This document shows positions 16,701 to 25,989 of a stretch of 64,000 bases of DNA, one piece after another. Within the stretch, counting starts at the first letter, position 1, and each line of letters opens with the position of its first letter. The stretch covers positions 44,616 through 108,615 of the forward strand of contig NZ_JAGGOS010000014.1 of the NCBI RefSeq assembly GCF_018614205.1. The letters are read 5' to 3'. The notes under the pieces are model-generated. The model was not told the origin of the DNA. It saw only the letters and a program-made list of their open reading frames with translations, and did no database searches. This DNA is from Streptomyces sp. ISL-36. GTDB taxonomy: Bacteria > Actinomycetota > Actinomycetes > Streptomycetales > Streptomycetaceae. The position numbers and the translations under genes were made by a program.

Positions 16701-19700
16701 TCCTACGTGCACAACACCGGCGCGTGGCTCATCGGACTCGCCTCCCAGACGAGCACCACGGCCACGCCGTGCGCCGGGCACGCCACCGCCGACCCCGCGA
16801 CCGAGCTCATCAGCACCACGCGCAGCAGCTACGACGGTCTGGCTTTCGGAGCCACGCCGGTCAAGGGCCTGGCCACCGCGACCGCGGTCAACGACGGCAC
16901 GGGCAAATGCTGTTCGCTGGTCACTACGAGCACGTACGACGACCTCGGACGGCTGCGCTCGGTGACCAAGCCCGGAGAGGGGACCACCGAGACCCAGTTC
17001 ACACCGTCCGCCGGCGGCCCCGTGACCGCCACCACGTCGATCCGGACGGTCGGCGGCCGTCAGCTCGCGACCACGACCACATTCGACCCCGGTCGCGCAC
17101 TGCCGCTGACCGTGACCGACCCGAACGGCCGCATCACCCGGCGTCAGTACGACGCCCTGGGGCGACTGACCGCGGGATGGCTGCCCTCGCGCTCCTCCGG
17201 GAGCCAGACGCCGAGCGTGAAGATCGGTTACCAGCCGGCCGTGGCCACGAGCAGCGCGACCAAGCCCGCGGCGGTCACCACCGAGACGCTCCAGGACGAC
17301 GGTACCTACCGCAGGCAGGTCGCGCTCTACGACGGACTCGGACGCGAGGTGCAGACTCAGGAGGACGCCTACGGCCCGGGTCGCATCGTCGTGGACACGT
17401 ACTACAACGACCACAGCCTCGTCGAGGAGGTCACCGGGAAGTACCTGGCCAATGGCGCTCCCACCGCGGCGCTCTTCGAGCGCAGGTCCGACAGCGTCGT
17501 GCCGAACAAGACCCGCACGCGCTACGACGGGCTGGAGCGGCCGGTCCAGGTCTCGACGTACTTCGGTTCCACCTTCAAGTACGCGACCTACACGACCTAC
17601 GGGGACAACTACACCAAGGTCGACAAGCCCGGCTCCACGGTGCCGGTGACGGACACGTACACCGATGCCCTGGGCCGCGTGTCCTCGGTCCGCACCTACA
17701 CGGATGCCGCCGGCACCGCCAAGCGCGTCACCTCGTACGGCTACGACGCCCGGGGCAACCGCAACAAGGTGACGGACCCCGCGGGCAACATCTGGACCTA
17801 CGTCCACGACGCGCGCCACCAGTTGATCTCGCAGACGGACCCGGACTCCGGTACCTCCTCCTTCGAGTACGACGACGCCGGCCGGCGCATCAAGAGCACG
17901 AACGAGGCGACGGCGAAGTCGATCTTCACCGAGTACGACGTGCTCGGCCGGACCACCTTCGTGCGCGAGGGCAACGCCGCTACAACGCCCGCCCAGGCCG
18001 CGACCGAGGCCACCTTGGTGAAGGAGTTCACCTACGACACGGTGGCCGGGGCGCTCGGCAAGCCCGCCTCCTCCACCCAGTACCAGGGAACGGCCGCCTA
18101 CATCAGCCGTGTCACGGGCTACGACACCGAATACCACCCCACCGGCAAGCAGTTCGTCATCCCGGACACCGCCACCACCAAGGGCCTCTCCGGCACCTAC
18201 ACCTACGGCTACGGTTACACGCCCAGCGGCAAGCAGCTGTCGGTGACACTCCCCGCGGTGGGCGGGCTCGCCGCGGAGAGGGTCGTCACCCGCTACGACG
18301 ACGAAGGGTTCGCGGAGTCCACCTCCGGCCAGAACTGGTACACCTCGGACGTCTCCTACTCGCCCTTCGGCGAGCCGCTCCGCGCCGTCAGCGGCGCACA
18401 GCCGGGGCGCGTCTGGACGACCAACTTCATCGACGAGCACACCGGACGCCTGGAACGGAGCGTCACCGACCGCGAGACCACCGGACCGCACCGCATCGCG
18501 GACAGCCGCTATTCGTACGACTCCTCCGGCCTGGTCTCCTCCCACGCCCGGGAACTCACAGACGCGTCGGGGTCCTCCTGGGACACCCAGTGCTTCACCT
18601 ACGACCGACTCGGCCAGCTGGTCAACGCCTGGACCTCGAACATTCCCGTCACGGGCAAGGGCATCGGCTGCAAGTCCGCTTCCGGTACGGTCTGGGGCCC
18701 GCGCACCGACGGTGAGCCCAGCGGGGCGGGCGGCGCGGACGCGGCCGACAGCGCGGCCGACACCGGGGGAAGCCCCGACACCTCGCTGACCTCGACCTTG
18801 GCGGCAGCCTCACCGGCGGCGGGCACGGTCGCCTCCGGCAGCCTCTCCTACTGGCAGTCGTTCACCTACGACTGGCTCGGCAACCGAGCCGCCCTGGTCG
18901 AGCACGGCACCACCGACACGACCTTCACCTACACGTACGGCAGGACGGTCACCGGCAACGGCACCGGACCGGCTACGGTCGTCCAGCCCCACACCCTCCA
19001 GCGGGTCGTGACCACGCCGACGGGACAGGGCAGCACCTACGCCTACGACAGCGCCGGCAACACCACGGACCGGGTTCTCCCCGCCGCTGCGCAGAACCTG
19101 ACCTGGACTCAGGAGAACCGGCTCACGACGATCACCTCGGGCGGTGTCAAGACCACCTACGTCTACGACCCCGAGGGCAACCGGCTCCTGGAGTCCTCCT
19201 CCGCAGGTGCGACCCTGTACCTGGGCGAGACCGAGGTCTCCGCCGACGCCACCGGAAAGGTGATCCGGGCCTCCCGGCTCTACAGCCAGGCCGGTGCCCC
19301 GAACGTCGTGCGTACGGCCCTCAACGGCGCTGCCACGGGGCACAAGCTCAGCGTCCTGATCACCGACAACCTCGGGACGGCTCACACGGCCGTCGAGCTC
19401 ACCGGTGCGCAGACGGTCACCAGGCGGGAGTCGAAGCCCTTCGGTGAATCCCGTGGCGCCAAGCCGGCATCGTGGCCCGACAAGCGCGGTTACCTCGGCG
19501 TCGGCATCGACGACGCCGCCACCGGTCTGACCCACCTGGGCGCCCGCGAATACGACCAGAGCACCGGGCGGTTCGTCTCCGTCGACCCGGTCATGGAGAT
19601 GGGCGATCCGCTCCAGATCAACGGATACGCGTACGCGGGCAACAGCCCCGTCGCACAGTCCGATCCCACAGGGCTGTGCCCGAAGGAGATCTGCGACGGG

Positions 19701-20417
19701 TACGGACAGCACGACCACGCCAGCCAGCAGGGCAGCGGCGGGAGCACCGGGCAGACGACGTCCACCGGCACCTCGGACCAGCCCACCAAGGGGCGGTCGG
19801 GCGCCGAGATGGCCGCGGACAAGCTGCGCCACGACGCGGCCGTACAGGCCATGGCAGCTTTCCTGAGAGCCCTTTGGGCCAAGAATCCCGAGGTGCGGGT
19901 CCAGACCGAATATCACATTCCGGGAGCGGGCCCGAACAAGGGCGACGGTTGGGCAGACATCGTGATGTTCTGGAACGAGGACATCTACATCTGGGAAGTG
20001 AAGTCGGCCAAGACGGCGGAGAAGGACGGCCCCGCTCAGCTGGACCGCTACGTCAACACCCTGAACAAGATCGAGCAGAAGAAGGTGTTCGGGCGGACGG
20101 TTCACAAGGGCTGGGAACTTCCGCAGGTCGCCACCGTCGATCCGATCGACCCGCGGCTGATGGTCGTCGCCCAGTCCACCCGGACGCGGCCCAAGACCAA
20201 CCGCGCCGGAGCGGAATACCAGGGCGTGGTGGGCTGGTGGACACGGAACCAGAGCAGACAGGCTCCCCCGGGGATGGAACCCGTCCCCGTCTGGGCCCCC
20301 GTGACCATCCAGGCATGGCAGCCGACACCGGAGCAGACGAAGACCATCGGCTGGGGCGCGGTCGCTCTCACATTCGTCTACTTCGCAGGCAGGATCATCG
20401 CTGATCCCATTCCCTGA
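13740..20417 (+). CDS. RHS-repeat polymorphic toxin with C-terminal PD-(D/E)XK nuclease domain
   Basis: 2225 residues from GTG 13740 (GGGGGGA upstream, then VSGRLRRARLRSTRRAVAAL, a signal peptide); ATG 13716 is an alternative start. After an N-terminal secreted region the chain has many YD/RHS repeats (YDALGRLTAGW, YDDAGRRIKSTN, YDSAGNTTDRVL). The RHS core motif is at about 1930-1979 (LTHLGAREYDQSTGRFVSVD, ending DPTGL). The variable C-terminal region (1980-2225) contains GWADIVMFW, then IYIWEVKSAK, then AQLDRYV. D2073, E2086 and K2088 form a PD-(D/E)XK catalytic pattern, with a supporting Q2100, so a DNA- or RNA-cleaving toxin is predicted. The extreme C-terminus is hydrophobic (WGAVALTFVYFAGRIIA). 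The gene just downstream is the expected place for the immunity protein. Confidence 0.9.
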   Translation: MSGRLRRARLRSTRRAVAALLGAALFTGLLPAPALALPPDPATAEVGRESVQLESLQQDRPLEGKTLEKNLDRLKADVPADQAEAPAGTSVAPLADSGQVTFSTSVAAAMASDGDTVTPVEDLPVGLGQAEGQAAPTGTWGVSIDSHAGALALGVNGVLLEIDTPSGGSVPVDVQLDYSAFKNLYGADWASRLKFVQFPDCYLSTPELEECQAYTELATENDTNSETATATIDPAAASTEAPAADGVSAQLMGASTQADPAGDKAAVGVVDSGDGAGGTFKASPLAASGKWSTTGSSGAFTWSYPIAVPVAPAGPTPKVSLDYNSQTVDGRTAVTSPQASWIGEGWNYEPGHIERRYRTCQDDTKNMASGTPNNTGSGNKTSDLCWVSYNAVMSLNGSTTELVRVDADTYRPALDDGTRIELKTGGTNGDDNGEYWVVTTVDGTAYHFGLNKVGTGHADTNSVSTVPVFGNHPGEPCHATAFADSRCGAGKQQAWRWGLDRIVDVHGNVMVVNWVQESNYYAVRKKFKTPERYHRFAYASSIEYGLRLSDLTKPAAVIEFATQQRCLQSVEVCSATNFDKTDDPGAYRPWWDTPGNLNCKSTSDLCPPFPSFWTQRRLESITTKSERPGQTGLGKVDTYTLHQSFPAEWYDTSPGLWLNSITRRGFGPGDTTGTLQSSDGVSFAQYQVGPRDPLQGRLRDRQLPNLVAGDPRRPGFTRPRIGVVSTEEGGDIEVKYTGGCAAEPATDKERANGTCFPVRWSPDGDEKKPAKAWFNKYVVASVVETDKVTTHGVPVYTQYSYKEPAWSLSDDEFTKPSLRTYSDWRGYREVTTVKGKKNNIKAGDPQAQSTSTTRYFLGVGGAVKDSAGKYTLTADDARPFAGKTAETLTYDRTAGRVIKRVLNFPWLKETASRAREGEDGTALEPLKAYRTGTSRTDTVQSIGASWQSVRTTTEVDATYGLPTRSETAVVKPNGTGEAFSEQRCTTYSYVHNTGAWLIGLASQTSTTATPCAGHATADPATELISTTRSSYDGLAFGATPVKGLATATAVNDGTGKCCSLVTTSTYDDLGRLRSVTKPGEGTTETQFTPSAGGPVTATTSIRTVGGRQLATTTTFDPGRALPLTVTDPNGRITRRQYDALGRLTAGWLPSRSSGSQTPSVKIGYQPAVATSSATKPAAVTTETLQDDGTYRRQVALYDGLGREVQTQEDAYGPGRIVVDTYYNDHSLVEEVTGKYLANGAPTAALFERRSDSVVPNKTRTRYDGLERPVQVSTYFGSTFKYATYTTYGDNYTKVDKPGSTVPVTDTYTDALGRVSSVRTYTDAAGTAKRVTSYGYDARGNRNKVTDPAGNIWTYVHDARHQLISQTDPDSGTSSFEYDDAGRRIKSTNEATAKSIFTEYDVLGRTTFVREGNAATTPAQAATEATLVKEFTYDTVAGALGKPASSTQYQGTAAYISRVTGYDTEYHPTGKQFVIPDTATTKGLSGTYTYGYGYTPSGKQLSVTLPAVGGLAAERVVTRYDDEGFAESTSGQNWYTSDVSYSPFGEPLRAVSGAQPGRVWTTNFIDEHTGRLERSVTDRETTGPHRIADSRYSYDSSGLVSSHARELTDASGSSWDTQCFTYDRLGQLVNAWTSNIPVTGKGIGCKSASGTVWGPRTDGEPSGAGGADAADSAADTGGSPDTSLTSTLAAASPAAGTVASGSLSYWQSFTYDWLGNRAALVEHGTTDTTFTYTYGRTVTGNGTGPATVVQPHTLQRVVTTPTGQGSTYAYDSAGNTTDRVLPAAAQNLTWTQENRLTTITSGGVKTTYVYDPEGNRLLESSSAGATLYLGETEVSADATGKVIRASRLYSQAGAPNVVRTALNGAATGHKLSVLITDNLGTAHTAVELTGAQTVTRRESKPFGESRGAKPASWPDKRGYLGVGIDDAATGLTHLGAREYDQSTGRFVSVDPVMEMGDPLQINGYAYAGNSPVAQSDPTGLCPKEICDGYGQHDHASQQGSGGSTGQTTSTGTSDQPTKGRSGAEMAADKLRHDAAVQAMAAFLRALWAKNPEVRVQTEYHIPGAGPNKGDGWADIVMFWNEDIYIWEVKSAKTAEKDGPAQLDRYVNTLNKIEQKKVFGRTVHKGWELPQVATVDPIDPRLMVVAQSTRTRPKTNRAGAEYQGVVGWWTRNQSRQAPPGMEPVPVWAPVTIQAWQPTPEQTKTIGWGAVALTFVYFAGRIIADPIP

Positions 20418-20432
20418 CGACGCAATGCGGTC

Positions 20433-20472
20433 GCCGAGGCGGGCCGCCCCGATCGGGGTGGCCCGCCTCGGC
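20433..20472. terminator. Strong terminator hairpin between toxin and immunity genes
   Basis: GCCGAGGCGGGCC pairs perfectly with GGCCCGCCTCGGC (13 bp), with an inner CCCC-GATC-GGGG pairing, giving an almost complete 40-base hairpin sixteen bases after the RHS stop. It should separate transcription of the RHS gene from the gene at 20520. Confidence 0.75.
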
Positions 20473-20480
20473 GTGCGACC

Positions 20481-20486
20481 TATACT
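20481..20486 (+). promoter_or_regulatory. Possible -10 box of an independent immunity promoter
   Basis: TATACT lies directly after the terminator and 34 bp before the ATG at 20520. No good -35 hexamer is visible because the hairpin occupies that space. If real, it would let the immunity gene be expressed without the toxin. Confidence 0.4.
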
Positions 20487-20519
20487 GCCGAGCGTACGGA
20501 AAGCATGGAGGAAGCCCCG

Positions 20520-21458
20520 ATGGACGCTTTCGCGTCGATGAACGAAGGCCTGAGCTACAACCTGTGCGTGGAATTGACAGTCCACGAGCCGAATGATTCC
20601 CGAAGGGCCGACATCGCCTTTCAGTGGCTCACCGAAGGTGTCTCGGCCGCCGACGCGGAGGGTTTGATTCCAGCGCTGCCGGAGAACCCGCGGCTCTCCG
20701 AAGCGGGGTACAAGAACGTGCCGGCGTCGGCCGTCGCCCGGCGCACCGGAGTCTTCGGCTTTCTCGAGGTCTCGCCGGCGGACACCTTCGGCGTCCTCTA
20801 CAACCCCTATGCCACCGGCGCCTTGCCCTGGCTGAGGAAGCAGCTCGACAGGTTTCCGGAATCCGCCGGGGCGCGGATCGGAACCATCGACCCCGGCGAC
20901 GGGCAGGAGACCCGCCGGATCAGTCTGTCGGTGACGTTCGACGAGGATCTGCCGGAGTACGTGAAGCTCGTCTACGTGGTGGACGAAGCCGAGCTCGCAG
21001 CGCAGGAGACCTCGGCTGCCGCGCACGCCCGCCTGCTGGCCACGATCGGCTGGGCTGCCCACCGGTTCGATGTCGTCTTCGGCCACGCGTCGTACGAACA
21101 CGCGGGGGGCGCGACGGAACAGGAGCACTACACCCGGGGCCCCGGACGAGTTCCCAGCATCAACACTCCTCTGTGGCGTTCGCGAGTCAGGGGTTACTCG
21201 TGGCTGACCATCGTCTCCGGTGACATCGCCCTCGCGCTCGGGGGCCGGCCGGCCCTCGAGGCGACCGGCGCCTTCCAGGAGATCGAGCACCTTCCGAACG
21301 GCTCGCTCCTGCTGCTCGCCACCCGGCGTTTCCAGGACTACCGGGGGGAGGCGGTCGCGGCGGTGAAGCGGGCGCTGCGCGACGTGCTGATCGACGCGGA
21401 ACTGCGTCAGCCCCCGCCCGTTCCCGGCCCTCCTACCTTCATGGTCGTCTTCGAGTGA
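20520..21458 (+). CDS. Candidate immunity protein for the RHS nuclease toxin
   Basis: 312 residues from the ATG at 20520, preceded by GGAGGA at seven bases; the ATG at 20505 overlaps that ribosome site and is less likely. No signal peptide or membrane segment, so it is cytoplasmic, as expected for immunity to a nuclease. The sequence looks like a mixed alpha/beta protein with conserved-looking SINTPLWRSRVRGYSWLTIV and GAFQEIEHLPNGSLLLLATR near residues 210-280, loosely reminiscent of DUF3396-type immunity proteins. It is the first gene after the toxin tail, which is the classical position for an immunity gene. Family membership is uncertain; the role rests on position. Confidence 0.7.
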   Translation: MDAFASMNEGLSYNLCVELTVHEPNDSRRADIAFQWLTEGVSAADAEGLIPALPENPRLSEAGYKNVPASAVARRTGVFGFLEVSPADTFGVLYNPYATGALPWLRKQLDRFPESAGARIGTIDPGDGQETRRISLSVTFDEDLPEYVKLVYVVDEAELAAQETSAAAHARLLATIGWAAHRFDVVFGHASYEHAGGATEQEHYTRGPGRVPSINTPLWRSRVRGYSWLTIVSGDIALALGGRPALEATGAFQEIEHLPNGSLLLLATRRFQDYRGEAVAAVKRALRDVLIDAELRQPPPVPGPPTFMVVFE

Positions 21459-21612
21459 CAACCGCACACGGCGCGGCGGGGGCGGGTTCCTAGGCGGCCG
21501 CAGCGTGCCAGAACGGCGGGATGCCGCGGCGACGGCGTCGTGCCGCCGGCGCGGCCATGGCCGGCTGCTGTGCGCCTCGCCCGCTCACCCCCCCCCGGAA
21601 CCCCGCCGCGTA

Positions 21613-24600
21613 TCAGCCCGGGCAGACCTCGCGCGGCAGCCAGGTGGGAAGCCCCTGCCGCTCGTCCTCGGAGACATCGCGGCCGAGGATGTGGCACAGC
21701 CGGTCCTTCCAGAGCCCGGGGTCGAGGCGGAGGAGGTCCACGCGGGAGTCGTCGGTGAGCCTGAGCAGCGTTCTGCCGTCTCTGGAGGCCGCCAGGAACT
21801 CCTGAGCCTGCTCGAACTCGTAGGAGTCTGCCTCACCGGACCCGTCCGGCTTCTGGATGCGTATGGAGTTCTCGTTGGCCAGGAAGAACTCCGAGCTGTC
21901 GCGCAGGAATCCCATCCGATACCGGCCGTACGCCTGGAGGGGGCCCAGCGGACCGAGCACTCGTTCTCCGGGGCGACCGGCCCGTACCGACCAGACCTCC
22001 ACCATGTTGCCCGAGTTCTTCACGACCGCGTACCGTCCGCTGCCATCGAGCACGGCATGGTCGACCACCGGATCGAAGCGGAGCCGAAGCGCCGTGTCCT
22101 CCTTGCCGGTTCGCAGGTCCAGGGCATGCACCACCGGGCTTCCCTTGATCATGATCTGGACGTGTCCCGGCTTCGGATACGGGTCCAACGTGAACTGCGG
22201 CGGGTCCGTCCCGGTGAGCCCGAGATCGCGTACGTCGATCGGCTCGGACAGCCGCTCGCCGGTGCGGGCGTTCCAGTGCTCGATCCGGGTACCGGAGAGG
22301 GTGAGCAGCTCGTCGTCGGCGAGGAAGGTGAGCTCCACGTCCTCCGTCGGCTTCCCGGCCTTGTCCACCGGGGACCGGACCGTCGTGATGTCCCTGACCG
22401 TGCGCAGGGACGGGAGCTCCCAGACCCGGATGGTGTGCGGGCCGACGAGATCGGCCGCGAGAGTCTGGGCCGGGTTGACCTTGATTTCCGGTGGTTCTCG
22501 GAGACGGTCCTTCGACTGGTCCCGCGCGGGGCGCTTCACCTTCTTGAGCGTCGTGGTCTCGCCGTCCTCTTCCATGCGGGCGAGTGCCAGGGCGTCGCCG
22601 TGCGCGCCTTCGCGCGCCAGCGTGGTGCTCCCGTTGCCGAGCAGCACCGGGGGACTGTCGGCCTCGAAGGTGTCCCCGGTGGTCAGCGTCCGCCCGGTCA
22701 CGGCGGTCTCGTCCCAGGTGACCAGGACCGGGCCCTCGGGTCCCTGGACGAGCGGCAGGTCGAGGGTGTTCGAGATCTCGCTCGGCCCGAATGCCTTCTT
22801 CGCTCCCTTGCCCGGCCGCGTGTCGACGACCGCCCACTCGGCTGCGGTCACCCGCACCGCGAAGTAGTGCCCCCTCCGGTCCATGGCGAGGCCCCGGTCG
22901 CAGTCCCTGTGGAGCGCGTCGAGATAGGTGGTGAGCACGCGCCCGTCCACGACGCGTACGGCCCGGTACGTGGCGCCCTCCTCCCCTCGCCGCACCCGGC
23001 AGAAGGCGAGCACCGCGCCGTCGCCCGACAGCGCGAGTCGCGGTCTCACCGACGTGCTGACACCGCTCGCCAGCTCGCGCGTCCTCCCGGTGTCCGTGTC
23101 GACGGCGATCACCGAGGAGTCCGCGTCCATGTCGGGTCCGGAGGGCGCCTGGGCCACGAGCGTGCGCCCGTCCGGGCCGAACCAGACCCGCCCCAGCGTC
23201 GGCACCCGCGCGGGCAGCCCCCGTCCCGTCCGCGTCGCCAGATCCCAGATCCGGGCCCGCCCGTCCACCAGCATGACGACGTCGCCGCCGTCCGGTGAGA
23301 AGTCCGCGAGACCGATCTCCTGACCGAAGTCCGTCATCGGGATGTCACCGAAGTCGCCGTGCCGGATGGTGTGCGGCGGACCCAGCACGTTCTCGGCGTC
23401 GCGGTTCACGTCGTGCCAGACGAGGGTGCCGCCGTTCTGCGCCGACAGGTAGGCGATCCTCCGGCCGTCCCTGCTGACCAGCGGGTGGAGGACCTGCTGG
23501 GCCAGACGCAGAGGTTCGCGGTGGATCCTGCCGCCGGCCCGGCGGACGAACAGCACCGCGCCGCTCTTCCCGCTCAGCGAACTGCCGATCGCGGTCGTCA
23601 CGAGGGCCACCGCGCCGTCCGTGCTCAGCGCCATGTCCTCGATCGGCGACTCGGTGCCGGTCATGACCCAGGAGTTGGCGTGGAACTGGTCGTACCGGCG
23701 CAGCAGCGCATTGCGGGCCTCCTGCGTGGGCTCGATGTCGTACGCCGCGATGGCGACCAGGGCGGAAAGCCCTGGATCGCGCTTCGTCAGGTCGTCCGAG
23801 AGGGAGGCCAGCGATCGGGACCGCGCTTCCGCCTGCCGCTGGGCGCTGACCCGCGACTGTTGGACGAGGAACGTGCCGAGCGCGGCGATCAGCGCGAGCA
23901 CGAGCGCGGCCGCGGTCCACGCGGCCCGTGACCGGTGCCGGCGGGCGCGGTGCCGCCGCCGTGCGAGGTCGAGGAACGCCCGTTCCTCCGAGGAGAGTTC
24001 GGCCTCCCTGCCGTGCAGACGACCGCTCAGGGCGAGCAGGTGGGGAGCGCCGGGCAGCAGGTCCGGGGGTCTGTCCGCCTTCTGCCAGCGGTCGAGGTCG
24101 TGGGCGAGCTCCGCCCGGCCGGCCAGGAACTCCGCGTCGGCCTTCACCTGCCGTGCGAGCGTCGGCCAGGCGCTGATCAGCGCCTCGTGGGCGAGTTCGA
24201 CGCTCTGCGGTCCCCCCTCCTCGCCGTGCAGGACGAGCAGCCGCCGCGAGGCGAGCGAGGTCGCGATCCGCCACCGCGTCTCCCCGGCCTCCTCCCGGGT
24301 GAGCATGCGGCGCAGCGGGGCCTCGCTGCCGGGCAGCACCCGGACCAGGCCGGTCAGCAGCCGCAGCGCCTCGCCCGCCGTCTCGCCCGCTTCCTCATTC
24401 GGGACGCACTCGCTCCATGCCCGCTCGGCGTGGCGCCTCAGGGCGCCGGACACGCCGCCGTTCTCCTCGTACGTCGAGGTCCGCAGCCGTCCCCCGGCCT
24501 GCTGGTCCCACAGCTGTGCCAGGACGAATCCCAGCAGGGGCAGGATGCCCGGTTCGCCGCCCGCGTCGTCGAGGATGCGCCGCTCCAGGCCCGGCTCGTA

Positions 24601-25959
24601 CTCCACGGCCGGGACGCGCCTGACCGGCTCGCCGATCACCTTTTCGAGCTGGTCCCGGGACATCGGGGTGAGCGGGACCGTCACGCCGCTCTTCAGCGCG
24701 GAGCCGAGGCGTGGGTGGTTCAGGGCCGCGTCCATGAAGTCGGCCCGCAGGGTGACCAGCACCCGTACGCCGTCCTGCCGTCGCTCCGGGAAGAGCAGAT
24801 CGGCGACCTCCTCGGCCACGTCCTCGGAGCGGTCCAGGAGCGCTTCGGCCTGGTCCAGTACGACGAGGAGCTTGCCGGCCGCCGGGCCGAGTGCCCGCTG
24901 GACGGTGTCCGTCAGCCCCAACTCGGTGAGCCAGGACTCCACTTGGTCGGCGCTCCCCGCGCGCGGCGGTCCGTCCTGCCCCGACCGTACGACCTCGAAG
25001 AGCTCGGTCGCGAGCGCGGTCCGCAGGGAGGCGAACCGTACGGCGTTCACCGTCAGGACACGGTAGCCGTCCCGCCGCATCCGCGGTGCCACGCCGGCCA
25101 GCGCGAGCGAGGACTTGCCGCAGCCGGACGGCCCGTACACCGTGACGACGGGGTGGTCGCCCCGCAGGGCGGCGACCACCCGCTCGATGTCGTCGTCCCG
25201 CCCGAAGAAGACGTCCGCGTCGTCCTCCTGGAAGGTGGCCAGACCGCGGAAGGGCGTGGACGGGCTGACGTACGGGGCGAGTTCGGGCACTTCCTTCAGC
25301 AGCGTCCTCACCCGCAGGACGAAAGCCTGCTGGGCCTCGCGCACCGGCTGCGCCGCCACCATCATTCCGACGGCGACGCCCAGTCGCTCGTCCCAGACCG
25401 GGCTGCCGCTGAAGCCGCCCTTGACGTACACGGCCTCGCCGTCGGCCCGCGAGAGCTGGATCCAGCCCTGGCGGGTGGGGCCACGGAACCGGCCGCTCTG
25501 CCAGATCCCGTCCGGGGCGTCGTCGGTGAAGCCCACCGTGCGCGCCTCGTGGTCCCATACGCCGTGGCGCGGGTCGGCCATGGGCAGCGGACGGGCTCCG
25601 GGGATCGGGTTCCGCAGCCGCAGGACCGCGATGTCCCCGGTCTGATCGGGTCGGATCGGTATCCAGTGCTGGATGGCGGCGCTTCCGTCCCGGCCGTCGC
25701 TCCCGTCACCCCCGTCGTCACCGCCGTCGGGGGTTTCGGCGAGCGGCAGGTCGACCGTGACCTCGGTCCCGACGTCGACCAGGGCGTCCCGGGGCCGCCC
25801 CAGCGCGTCCGACACCACATGGGCGCACGTCAGGACCTGGTCAGGAGCGACGAGGAAGCCGGCGCCGCCGATCGCGCCGTCCGGCCCTTTGATCCGGACG
25901 ACCGCCGAGACCAGCGTCGACTCCGCCTCCTCCGCGTCCTGCTCCTGAACCGACGTCAC
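21613..25959 (-). CDS. Trypsin-like protease, STAND NTPase and beta-propeller conflict protein
   Basis: 1448 residues from a GTG. Residues 15-225 are a trypsin-like domain with an apparently complete triad: His47 (LTCAHVV), Asp109 (TGDIAVLRL) and Ser184 (GGFSGSPVW). Residues about 237-650 are a STAND-type ATPase (FRGLATFQEDDADVFFGRDD) with Walker A GPSGCGKS (276-283) and Walker B LLVVLDQAE (364-372), then helical winged-helix-like sequence. A membrane segment lies at about 680-702 (AALVLALIAALGTFLV). The C-terminal 700 residues form a WD40-like propeller. This is the known trypsin-NTPase-repeat architecture of bacterial conflict systems, thought to sense an invader with the propeller, oligomerise, and activate the protease. 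It follows the Trypco1 gene by 30 bp, forming a two-gene operon. Confidence 0.88.
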   Translation of the reverse strand: MTSVQEQDAEEAESTLVSAVVRIKGPDGAIGGAGFLVAPDQVLTCAHVVSDALGRPRDALVDVGTEVTVDLPLAETPDGGDDGGDGSDGRDGSAAIQHWIPIRPDQTGDIAVLRLRNPIPGARPLPMADPRHGVWDHEARTVGFTDDAPDGIWQSGRFRGPTRQGWIQLSRADGEAVYVKGGFSGSPVWDERLGVAVGMMVAAQPVREAQQAFVLRVRTLLKEVPELAPYVSPSTPFRGLATFQEDDADVFFGRDDDIERVVAALRGDHPVVTVYGPSGCGKSSLALAGVAPRMRRDGYRVLTVNAVRFASLRTALATELFEVVRSGQDGPPRAGSADQVESWLTELGLTDTVQRALGPAAGKLLVVLDQAEALLDRSEDVAEEVADLLFPERRQDGVRVLVTLRADFMDAALNHPRLGSALKSGVTVPLTPMSRDQLEKVIGEPVRRVPAVEYEPGLERRILDDAGGEPGILPLLGFVLAQLWDQQAGGRLRTSTYEENGGVSGALRRHAERAWSECVPNEEAGETAGEALRLLTGLVRVLPGSEAPLRRMLTREEAGETRWRIATSLASRRLLVLHGEEGGPQSVELAHEALISAWPTLARQVKADAEFLAGRAELAHDLDRWQKADRPPDLLPGAPHLLALSGRLHGREAELSSEERAFLDLARRRHRARRHRSRAAWTAAALVLALIAALGTFLVQQSRVSAQRQAEARSRSLASLSDDLTKRDPGLSALVAIAAYDIEPTQEARNALLRRYDQFHANSWVMTGTESPIEDMALSTDGAVALVTTAIGSSLSGKSGAVLFVRRAGGRIHREPLRLAQQVLHPLVSRDGRRIAYLSAQNGGTLVWHDVNRDAENVLGPPHTIRHGDFGDIPMTDFGQEIGLADFSPDGGDVVMLVDGRARIWDLATRTGRGLPARVPTLGRVWFGPDGRTLVAQAPSGPDMDADSSVIAVDTDTGRTRELASGVSTSVRPRLALSGDGAVLAFCRVRRGEEGATYRAVRVVDGRVLTTYLDALHRDCDRGLAMDRRGHYFAVRVTAAEWAVVDTRPGKGAKKAFGPSEISNTLDLPLVQGPEGPVLVTWDETAVTGRTLTTGDTFEADSPPVLLGNGSTTLAREGAHGDALALARMEEDGETTTLKKVKRPARDQSKDRLREPPEIKVNPAQTLAADLVGPHTIRVWELPSLRTVRDITTVRSPVDKAGKPTEDVELTFLADDELLTLSGTRIEHWNARTGERLSEPIDVRDLGLTGTDPPQFTLDPYPKPGHVQIMIKGSPVVHALDLRTGKEDTALRLRFDPVVDHAVLDGSGRYAVVKNSGNMVEVWSVRAGRPGERVLGPLGPLQAYGRYRMGFLRDSSEFFLANENSIRIQKPDGSGEADSYEFEQAQEFLAASRDGRTLLRLTDDSRVDLLRLDPGLWKDRLCHILGRDVSEDERQGLPTWLPREVCPG

Positions 25960-25989
25960 CGCAACCCCGTGTTCCCCCGCGCCCCCGAA

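Noticed and set aside
16539..21467. Long reverse-strand frames (668 and 885 codons) under the RHS and immunity genes
   Set aside because: High-GC shadows of the repeat-rich RHS gene; no recognisable motif.
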